Positions 58,136-64,000 of a stretch of 64,000 nt of DNA are shown here, piece after piece. The stretch comes from TK10-74A sp965263065. GTDB taxonomy: Bacteria; Chloroflexota; Dehalococcoidia; Bin125. Each line of letters begins with the position of its first letter. Position 1 is the first letter of the stretch. The stretch is taken from NCBI GenBank assembly GCA_965263065.1, contig CBDHGH010000003.1, forward strand, positions 186,001 through 250,000, written 5' to 3'. A model generated the notes under the pieces. It searched no databases. It was not told the DNA's origin and saw nothing but the letters and a program-made list of their open reading frames with translations. Made by a program: the position numbers and the translations under genes.

Positions 58136-59101
58136 ATGAGTCAGGTGTCAGGCATCGATCCGGCCTTGTTCGCGCCGTCGGCGATCACGCCGGAGACGGC
58201 CGCCTTCAACGTACGGCTGGCCGAGGTGCTGGTGGACGAACCGCCGCTGCACGAGCGGGAGCCCGAGGACATCCGCCGCGAGCGGGTGGAGGACACCGGG
58301 TCGCTGCCGCCGCTCATCCTCGACGAGAACGCCGAGAACCGCACGATCCCAGGCCCGGCCGGCCCGATCCCGATCCGGCTCTTCCAGCCCCCGGGCGAGC
58401 CCCGCGGCGTGTACCTGTACATCCACGGCGGCGGCTGGGTGCTGGGGGCCGCCGACCAGCAGGATCCGCTGCTGGCGAAGTCGGCGCAGCGCACCGGCTG
58501 CGTGGTCGTGAGCGTCGAGTACCGCCTGGCGCCGGAGCACCCGTACCCCGCAGGCCCGGACGACTGCGAGGCCGCGGCGGCCTGGCTGGCCGATCGGGCG
58601 ATGGCGGAGTTCGGCACGGACCGGCTGGTGATCGGCGGGGCGTCGGCGGGCGGGCATCTGTCCGCGCTGACGCTGCTGCGGATGCGCGACCGGCACGGGT
58701 TCACCGGCTTCCGGGCCGCGAACCTGCTCTACGGCGCGTTCGACCTCTCGGAGACGCCCAGCCAGTCGCAGGCGCCGCAGCAGTACATCGTCCCGCTGCC
58801 GGCGATGCGCTGGTTCTACGACCACTACGCGCCGACGCAGGACCGGCGGGATCCGGACGTGTCGCCGTCGTACGCGCGGCTGCACGACATGCCGCCGGCG
58901 CTGTTCTCGGTGGGGACGCTGGACCCGCTGCTCGACGACACGCTGTGGATGTACGCGCGCTGGCTGGCGGCCGGGAACACGGCCGAACTGGCGCTGTACC
59001 CGGGCGGCGTGCATGGCTTCAACGGCATGCCGGGGCTGCCGATCGCCGAGGAGGCCGACCGGCGGGTCGATGCGTTCCTGGCGGCGGCGGTCGAGGACTG
59101 A
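58136..59101 (+). CDS. Alpha/beta hydrolase, hormone-sensitive-lipase-like esterase
   Basis: Carboxylesterase of 321 residues. The oxyanion motif HGGGW begins at His97, the nucleophile Ser170 is in GASAGGH, the catalytic Asp is in GTLDPLLDD (about residue 262) and the His in GGVHGFNGMP. RLAPEHPYPAGPDDCEAAAAWL is the family's conserved segment after the oxyanion hole. Substrates are short-chain esters; nothing narrows it further. GAGAGGA precedes the ATG. A TACGAT hexamer about 38 bases upstream may be an own promoter. Confidence 0.92.
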   Translation: MSQVSGIDPALFAPSAITPETAAFNVRLAEVLVDEPPLHEREPEDIRRERVEDTGSLPPLILDENAENRTIPGPAGPIPIRLFQPPGEPRGVYLYIHGGGWVLGAADQQDPLLAKSAQRTGCVVVSVEYRLAPEHPYPAGPDDCEAAAAWLADRAMAEFGTDRLVIGGASAGGHLSALTLLRMRDRHGFTGFRAANLLYGAFDLSETPSQSQAPQQYIVPLPAMRWFYDHYAPTQDRRDPDVSPSYARLHDMPPALFSVGTLDPLLDDTLWMYARWLAAGNTAELALYPGGVHGFNGMPGLPIAEEADRRVDAFLAAAVED

Positions 59102-59110
59102 CCGTGGCGG

Positions 59111-60034
59111 CTATGCGTCCTGCGGGTGGGCGTAGGGGCGCGGGTACCAGCTTCTGCGGCCTTCGACCAGGGGACGGAAGACGCGCTCCATCTCGTCGCA
59201 GGCCTCGTCGATGCCCCACATCTTGTCGCTGTAGAGCGTGGCCTCCGTGACCGGGTTGGCGACCAACTCGATCTCGTAGCCGCGCGCGCCGATCACGCGC
59301 CCGCTCAGCCAGTCCGACTCCTCGCTGGCGAGGTAGACCACGGGCGGCGCGATGTTCAGCGGCGAGCGCTTGTCGTCCTCGGAGGGGCCGATGCCGGCGC
59401 GGCGCCGGCCGGCGGGGATGTCGTCGATCATGCGGGTCTGCGCGCCGGGCGAGATCGCGTTGCAGGTCACGCCGTAGCGGCCCAGGGCATTCGCCGAGGA
59501 GAGGGTGAACCCCACGATGCCGAGCTTGGCGGCGGAGTAGTTGGGCTGGCCGGGGTTGCCGTAGAGGCCGGAGACCGACGTGAAGTTGATCATGCGGTAG
59601 TGGCCCTTGCGCTCCGCGCGCCAGTGGATGGAGGCGAACTTGCTGGTGTTGAAGGTGCCCTTCAGGTGCACCCGGATGACGTCGTCCCACTCCTTCTCGG
59701 TCATGTTGAAGAGCATGCGGTCGCGCAGGATGCCGGCGACGTTGATCAGCACGTCGACGCCGCCGTACGTGTCGAGCGCCTGCTGGATGAGCGCCTCGGC
59801 CTGCTCGTAGTTGGAGATGTCGCCGAAGTTGGCGACGGCCTGGCCGCCGGCCGCGGCGATCTCGCTGGCGACTTCCTGGGCCGGGCCCTGATCATTGCCA
59901 CTGCCGTCGACGGCGCCGCCGAGGTCGTTGACGACGACCTTCGCGCCCTGGGCGGCCAGCGTCCGCGCCAGGCCGGCGCCGATGCCCCGCCCCGCCCCCG
60001 TGATGACGCAGATCCGATCGTCGAGCCGTCCCAT
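59111..60034 (-). CDS. Short-chain dehydrogenase/reductase
   Basis: NAD(P)-dependent oxidoreductase of 307 residues, close to the (3R)-hydroxyacyl-CoA dehydrogenase-type SDRs. TGAGRGIG (about 12-19) is the cofactor motif, VLINVAGILRD the NAG equivalent, Ser in FTSVSGLYG and the YSAAK motif with Tyr166 and Lys170 complete the catalytic set. About 60 extra residues at the C terminus lie beyond the standard fold. AGGAGGA eight bases before the ATG. It converges on the esterase gene and its neighbours are acyl-CoA genes, which fits fatty acid or steroid-like breakdown. Confidence 0.91.
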   Translation of the reverse strand: MGRLDDRICVITGAGRGIGAGLARTLAAQGAKVVVNDLGGAVDGSGNDQGPAQEVASEIAAAGGQAVANFGDISNYEQAEALIQQALDTYGGVDVLINVAGILRDRMLFNMTEKEWDDVIRVHLKGTFNTSKFASIHWRAERKGHYRMINFTSVSGLYGNPGQPNYSAAKLGIVGFTLSSANALGRYGVTCNAISPGAQTRMIDDIPAGRRRAGIGPSEDDKRSPLNIAPPVVYLASEESDWLSGRVIGARGYEIELVANPVTEATLYSDKMWGIDEACDEMERVFRPLVEGRRSWYPRPYAHPQDA

Positions 60035-60138
60035 GCTGTCCTCCTGGTCGCCGCCCTGGCCGAGTTTCGCGTGCGGCTCCGTAAGGCTTGATAACAGACG
60101 CACGATCCCCGAACAATCAGGCGGCGCCCGACCGAGCC

Positions 60139-61755
60139 TTACGGAGCGGCGTCGCGCAGCAGCCGCAGGGCGGCGGGCACGGACCGGGCAAGGTCGGCGC
60201 CGCTGTCGATGCGATGGACGCGGGCGGGCCGCGGCAACCGCACTTGGTCGAACGCGGGGCGCTGGCGCTCGTAGATCCGCCAAGTGCCCTCGGAGACCGC
60301 GGTGGGGTCGCCGGCGCGGATCCGCAGGCGCTCCCGCACGATATCGTCGGAGGCCTCGCAAACGAGCAGATCGCAGTGGATGTCCAGCCGCCGGGCGAGG
60401 GCGGCGGCGGCGCGGCGCTGGGCGGGGTCGCTGAACGTCGCGTCGAGGATGACGGGGTGGCCATCACGCAGGCTGGCCTCGGCCTCCCGCAGCAGGGCGT
60501 CGTAGGTGCGGGCCGTGGTCGCCGCGTCGTAGAGGCCGCTGTCGACACCGGAGCCGGAGGCGGCGGTGGGATCGAGACCGGCGAGGCGCTTGCGAGCGAT
60601 GTCGGAGGAGAGCCAGCGCGCGCCCAGCCGTCCGGCGAGGGCCATCGCGAGGGTGCTCTTGCCGCTGCCGCTGGGGCCGGCGACCACGATGAGGCGGGGC
60701 CCCGCAGCGCCACCAGCGTACCCGGCGGCCAGCTCGAAGTGATGCCGGGCGGCGGCCCTTGCCTCGTCCCGATCGGCGGCCGGCAGGTGGGGGTCGGCGG
60801 CGGCGAAGGTGCTGATCTTGGCGACGACGTACGCGCGATAGCACTCGTAGAAGGGCAGCAGCAGGGGGAGGTCGGCGTCCAGCGTGCGCGCCAGGTAGCG
60901 GGCGAGCAGCTCATCGGCGAGATCGGGGCGGCCGCGCGCTGCGAAGTCCATCAGCAGGAAGGCGAGGTCGGCGGCGACGTCGCCGTAGCGCATGCGATCG
61001 TTGAACTCGGTGCAGTCCAGGATGCGGACATCGCCGGACGGTTCGCCGGGCTCGTCGTCGGGGCCGAGGTCGAAGGCGACCGCCGTGACCTTGAGGTCAC
61101 CGTGGCCGTCGCGGATCCAGCCCTCATCCCGGCGACGACGGAGCAGGTCCGCGTTGGCGTCGAGGAAGCGCGTGACGTAGGCGCGCAGCGCGTCGAAGGC
61201 GCCGCGGTCGATCGTGCCGCCGACGGCGGGCCGCGTCTGCTCGAAGTTCTCGCTCCAGTTGCCCTCGATGACCGCCCGGGCGCCGAACTCGGTGATCGCG
61301 GAGCCGCGCTCGGCCCCGAGGTGGAACTCCGCGACGACGTCGGCGATGGCGCGGGCGTGGGCGACCGTGGCGCGCCCCTGCGCCAGCATCGATTCGAGCA
61401 TGCCGCGCGCGGGCAAGCGTCGCATGACGACCGCGTAGTCGATCGGGCCCGGATCCCCTGGGCCGCCGGCGCCCAGCGCGAAGCCGTCCCCCTGGGGCCG
61501 AATCGGCTCGACGCCCAGGTAGACGTCGGAGCTGAGGCGGCCGTTGCGCTCGACCTCGGCGGCGCACATGCGGGCGCGCTTATCGACGGTCGTGAAGTCG
61601 AGGAAGCCGAAGTCGACGGGCTTCTTGACCTTGTAGACGCGGTCGCCGGCGAGGATGACGAAGCTGATGTGGGTCTGCACGAGCAGGCCGGATTCGCCCG
61701 GCGGGAGGCCCGGAGCGTGGTCGAGCAGCCAGGAGATATGGGCGGGCAAGCTCAC
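60139..61755 (-). CDS. Aminoglycoside phosphotransferase-like / P-loop ATPase fusion protein
   Basis: Two-domain protein of 538 residues. The N-terminal half resembles the aminoglycoside/choline kinase fold: VYKVKKPVDFGFLDFT (ATP Lys), GHGDLK (catalytic Asp) and DCTEFNDRMRYGDVAADLAFLLMDF. The catalytic loop continues KVTAVAF where related kinases have a metal-binding Asn (HGDLHxxN). The C-terminal half is a Zeta/kinase-type P-loop domain with GPSGSGKSTLA and VILDATFSDPAQR. Such fusions are widespread but uncharacterised. GTG start lies six bases after TACCGT with no Shine-Dalgarno. Confidence 0.86.
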   Translation of the reverse strand: MSLPAHISWLLDHAPGLPPGESGLLVQTHISFVILAGDRVYKVKKPVDFGFLDFTTVDKRARMCAAEVERNGRLSSDVYLGVEPIRPQGDGFALGAGGPGDPGPIDYAVVMRRLPARGMLESMLAQGRATVAHARAIADVVAEFHLGAERGSAITEFGARAVIEGNWSENFEQTRPAVGGTIDRGAFDALRAYVTRFLDANADLLRRRRDEGWIRDGHGDLKVTAVAFDLGPDDEPGEPSGDVRILDCTEFNDRMRYGDVAADLAFLLMDFAARGRPDLADELLARYLARTLDADLPLLLPFYECYRAYVVAKISTFAAADPHLPAADRDEARAAARHHFELAAGYAGGAAGPRLIVVAGPSGSGKSTLAMALAGRLGARWLSSDIARKRLAGLDPTAASGSGVDSGLYDAATTARTYDALLREAEASLRDGHPVILDATFSDPAQRRAAAALARRLDIHCDLLVCEASDDIVRERLRIRAGDPTAVSEGTWRIYERQRPAFDQVRLPRPARVHRIDSGADLARSVPAALRLLRDAAP

Positions 61756-61767
61756 GTGATCACGGTA
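61756..61767 (-). promoter_or_regulatory. -10 element placed for leaderless transcription of the kinase/ATPase fusion gene
   Basis: TACCGT (61767-61762, minus strand), six bases, then GTG at 61755. Same geometry as at the other leaderless candidates. Confidence 0.45.
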
Positions 61768-61786
61768 GGGCGGGGCATGCGCCGGG

Positions 61787-62179
61787 TCACGAGTCCAGAC
61801 GGCGGAGCAGCGCCGACGCCCCTTCGACGGCCGCGCCCAGCCGGGTGACGCGGTCGCGCAGGTCGCGGTCGGAAGTGATGACGACGACGTCCTGCGGCCG
61901 CGGATCGAGCTCCAGTTCCTCGACGATGCGGTCGTCGGCGGCGTTCGCGCCGGAGCGGCGCGCGTAGAGCACCAGGACGCCCTCGTGGCAGCCCTCGGGG
62001 AGGTCGGGCAGGGGACGCCCGTCGAGGACGAGGACGAGGTCGTCGCCGGACGTGGCGTGCTGGGCCCGGAGGGCTTGCAGCTGTCGCAGGAGCGTGCGGG
62101 CGGCGCCGGGGCGGTCGCGCCACCAGCCGGTCGGGCGGCTGCCGATCACGTTCATGCCGTCGACGACGAGTCGCGCCAT
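61787..62179 (-). CDS. NYN/PIN-like RNase, YacP family
   Basis: Small nuclease-fold protein of 130 residues. RLVVDGMNVIGSRPTGWWRDRPGA (about 3-26) is the first acidic site of the NYN domain; ANAADDRIVEELELD and VVVITSDRDLRDRVTRLGA supply the other conserved Asp residues. YacP-like proteins (Rae1 in Bacillus) cleave mRNA on the ribosome; the same may hold here. It starts 18 bases after the acyl-CoA dehydrogenase stop and is probably co-transcribed with it. Confidence 0.87.
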   Translation of the reverse strand: MARLVVDGMNVIGSRPTGWWRDRPGAARTLLRQLQALRAQHATSGDDLVLVLDGRPLPDLPEGCHEGVLVLYARRSGANAADDRIVEELELDPRPQDVVVITSDRDLRDRVTRLGAAVEGASALLRRLDS

Positions 62180-62197
62180 GGGACCGGGCGTCGCGCG

Positions 62198-63382
62198 TCA
62201 GGCGCGGGGCAGCCCGAGGCCGCGCTGCGCGATGATGTTGCGCTGAATCTCGTTCGTGCCGCTGTAGATGCTGGTCGGCACGGCGAGCAGATGCTCTTCC
62301 GGGAACGCGCCGCCGTGCGGGGCGCGCGGGTCGCCGGGCCGCAACTGACCGCCGAGGCCCAGGTAGTTGACGCCCCAGTTGAAGATCCGCTGCCCCAACT
62401 CCGACTGGAAGATCTTGACGACGCTGGCCTCGTAATTCGGGACACGGCCCGACGCCTGGAGGTGCCCGATGCGGTAGCCCAGATACTTGGCCACGTTGTT
62501 CGCGACCACGAGATCGGCAATCTGGGTGCGGCGGCGCTGCCGCGTGGCCGCGTCGCGATCGCGCAGATCCGCGGCGAGCAGTTCCAGCGTGCGTCGCTGG
62601 GCGGCGGTCGTGCCGATGCCGGAGCGCTCGTAGTCGAGCAGGGTCATGCCGACGTACCAGCCGCGATGCTCCTCGCCGACGCGGTTGCCGGCGGGAACGC
62701 GGACGTCTTCGAAGAAGACCTCGTTGAAGTGGTGATGGTCGGCCATGTTGATCAGCGGCCGGACCGTGACGCCGGCGGTGTTCTTGAGGTCGTCGATGAT
62801 CAGGAAGCTGATGCCTTTGTGCTTCGGTGCGTCGGGGTCGGTGCGAACCAGGGTGAACATCTGGTTGGCGTGGTGGCCGCCGGACGTCCAGATCTTGGAG
62901 CCGTTGATCACGTAGTCGTCGCCGTCGCGGACGGCGCGGGTCTGCAGGGAGGCGAGGTCGGAGCCCGCGCCGGGCTCCGAGTAGCCCTGGCACCAGACAT
63001 CCTCGCCGCTGGTGATGCCCGGCAGGTAGCGGGCCTTCTGTTCGTCGCTGCCGTGGATGATGAGCGTCGGCCCGATCATGCCGACGCCGAAGCCGCGGGT
63101 GCCGGTGTCGGGGGCGCCGTAGTAGCCGAACTCCTCGCTGAAGACCATCTGCTCGTAGATCGACGCGCCCAGGCCGCCGTATTGCGTGGGCCAGGCGGGG
63201 GCGATCCAGCCGCGATCGGCGAGCTTGCTGTTGAAGTCGTGGGCGCGGGCGAAGTCGTCCTCGAAGCCGGGGGCGGCGGCGACACCGGTGTTACCGCCGT
63301 CGTCCTGGCCCAGGTGCTCCTGCAGGAAGCCGCGCACTTCGAGGCGCAGGGCCTCTTCCTTCTCGCCGAATCGCAGGTCCAT
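62198..63382 (-). CDS. Acyl-CoA dehydrogenase family protein
   Basis: Second acyl-CoA dehydrogenase, 394 residues, of the type often found in steroid or branched-acyl degradation clusters (FadE-like). WCQGYSEPGAGSDLASLQTRA (about 126-146) is the flavin-binding motif. DYVINGSKIWTSGGHHANQMF follows it, and the C-terminal SIYSGTNEIQRNIIAQRGLG matches the family end. The WTSGGHHAN and NWGVNYLGLGG stretches differ from the 54898 enzyme, so the two are not close copies. ATG 63382 has GAGGAG nine bases upstream; the frame is open to 63442. Confidence 0.92.
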   Translation of the reverse strand: MDLRFGEKEEALRLEVRGFLQEHLGQDDGGNTGVAAAPGFEDDFARAHDFNSKLADRGWIAPAWPTQYGGLGASIYEQMVFSEEFGYYGAPDTGTRGFGVGMIGPTLIIHGSDEQKARYLPGITSGEDVWCQGYSEPGAGSDLASLQTRAVRDGDDYVINGSKIWTSGGHHANQMFTLVRTDPDAPKHKGISFLIIDDLKNTAGVTVRPLINMADHHHFNEVFFEDVRVPAGNRVGEEHRGWYVGMTLLDYERSGIGTTAAQRRTLELLAADLRDRDAATRQRRRTQIADLVVANNVAKYLGYRIGHLQASGRVPNYEASVVKIFQSELGQRIFNWGVNYLGLGGQLRPGDPRAPHGGAFPEEHLLAVPTSIYSGTNEIQRNIIAQRGLGLPRA

Positions 63383-63584
63383 CGGGGGGCTCCTCATCGT
63401 GCGGCCCGGGGCGCGGGCCGCCGGCCGGGCGCTCTCCGGCATGCTACCGGGGGCCGACGGCGTCGACTACGGCGGAGGCAACGCCGGAGCGCGGCTCGCG
63501 CCCGCCACTTCCACAGAGGGCGCATCTGCGCGACACTGGTAGCGGTGGCCTGAGTGAGCGAAGCAACGCGCCCGTGAGGCCGCT

Positions 63585-64000
63585 GTGAATCGCTACTGGG
63601 TTGTGGTTGGTGCGGTTGTGGTGGTCGTGGCGGCGGCGATGGCCGTCGCGCTCGACGACAGCCCGCGCGCCGAGATCGAGTCGGCAGCCGCCGTGGTCAC
63701 CACGGCGGTACCTGCCCCTGCGCGGGCGGCCGACGGCACCCGTGTCGAGGTGGTGGCGCCGAAGGCCGAGATCACGCAGGACGCGGAGTCCACTGAGACG
63801 GACGCCGCTGGCGCGCGGGTCGCCGAGACACGCGATGCCCAACCCGACGCCACGGTCGAGTCGAGCCCCGCGGTCCAACCCGAACCCGTCGTCCAACCCG
63901 AGCCCGCCGTCCAACCCGAGCCCACGGTCCAATCCGAGCCCGCGGCCCAACCCGAGCCCGCGGTCCAACCCGAGCCTGCGGTCCAACCCCAACCCGCGGT
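63585..64000 (+). CDS. Membrane-anchored or secreted protein with VQPEPA repeats (truncated by window edge)
   Basis: Frame open to the right edge, 138 codons. GTG is chosen because GTGAGG stands five bases upstream. MNRYWVVVGAVVVVVAAAMAVAL is a signal anchor; an acidic, Ala/Glu/Thr-rich segment follows, then seven hexapeptide repeats of the VQPEPA type from residue 97. Such Pro-rich rods span the wall or periplasm before a functional domain, which here lies outside the window. The function cannot be told. Confidence 0.65.
   Translation, partial: MNRYWVVVGAVVVVVAAAMAVALDDSPRAEIESAAAVVTTAVPAPARAADGTRVEVVAPKAEITQDAESTETDAAGARVAETRDAQPDATVESSPAVQPEPVVQPEPAVQPEPTVQSEPAAQPEPAVQPEPAVQPQPA
63873..63998 (+). 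repeat. 18-bp tandem repeat encoding VQPEPA, seven copies, continuing past the edge
   Basis: Units follow GTCCAACCCGAGCCCGCG with a few substitutions (VQPEPV, VQPEPA, VQPEPT, VQSEPA, AQPEPA, VQPEPA, VQPQPA). The copies are in frame with the partial gene. Confidence 0.9.

Noticed and set aside
63444..63992. Minus-strand GLGLDRG repeat protein
   Set aside because: It is the complement of the VQPEPA repeat; the plus-strand frame has a ribosome site and signal anchor.

Overview
The window is very GC-rich, gene-dense bacterial chromosome. Many genes overlap by 1-4 bases or sit within 20 bases of a neighbour. The order rpe, rpmB, a DAK2/FakA-type kinase, DegV/FakB and recG resembles the Bacillus/Chloroflexota chromosomal block. 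With UPF0182, lipobox and Tat signals, and TAnnnT promoters set directly against start codons, it points to a high-GC free-living Chloroflexota (Thermomicrobia/Dehalococcoidia-like). This placement is an inference from gene content; another high-GC phylum cannot be excluded. The cell makes peptidoglycan (class A PBP), uses tRNA-dependent amidation (GatCA), handles ammonium with AmtB/PII and has acyl-CoA dehydrogenases.

Region by region. 1-3435: a truncated tungstate-binding protein and a PIG-L deacetylase (minus), divergent from a geranylgeranyl-reductase-like flavoprotein and endonuclease III (plus). 3559-14406: arginine biosynthesis argC-argJ-argB-[UPF0182]-argD-argG-[unknown 111 aa]-argH. 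14484-23569: rpe, rpmB (opposite strand), fakA, degV, recG, argS, trpS. 23579-25562: a UbiA-type prenyltransferase and an SPFH protein. 25625-31162 (minus): a peptide-type ABC importer operon with an Ala-rich Tat-lipoprotein binding protein, a PhyH dioxygenase and two permeases but no ATPase; every gap around its first genes carries the same palindromic repeat. 31468-35108 (minus): aminotransferase/Lrp pair and gatCA. 35258-43798: methyltransferase, class A PBP, a putative membrane metalloprotease, RDD protein, membrane protein, aldo/keto reductase, tag. 43843-49618: amidohydrolase, amtB-PII, small enzymes, cyclophilin. 49727-54528 (minus): a modular secreted M23/SH3/RlpA protein and a zinc/manganese ABC importer behind a two-operator promoter. 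54898-64000: fatty-acid and hydrolase genes (two acyl-CoA dehydrogenases, SDR, esterase, cyclase, phosphatase), a kinase/ATPase fusion, a NYN RNase and a truncated repeat protein.

The most notable signals are: a 12-base G/C tract between -35-like and -10 sequences of the binding-protein operon, suggesting a phase-variable promoter; the roughly 225-residue alanine-rich stalk in that binding protein; the repeated palindromes flanking the same operon; a recurrent -10 element exactly six bases before start codons, suggesting leaderless transcripts; and paired CTTGCAA-N4-TTGCAAG operators before the metal importer. I found no rRNA, tRNA, CRISPR array, transposase or phage gene.
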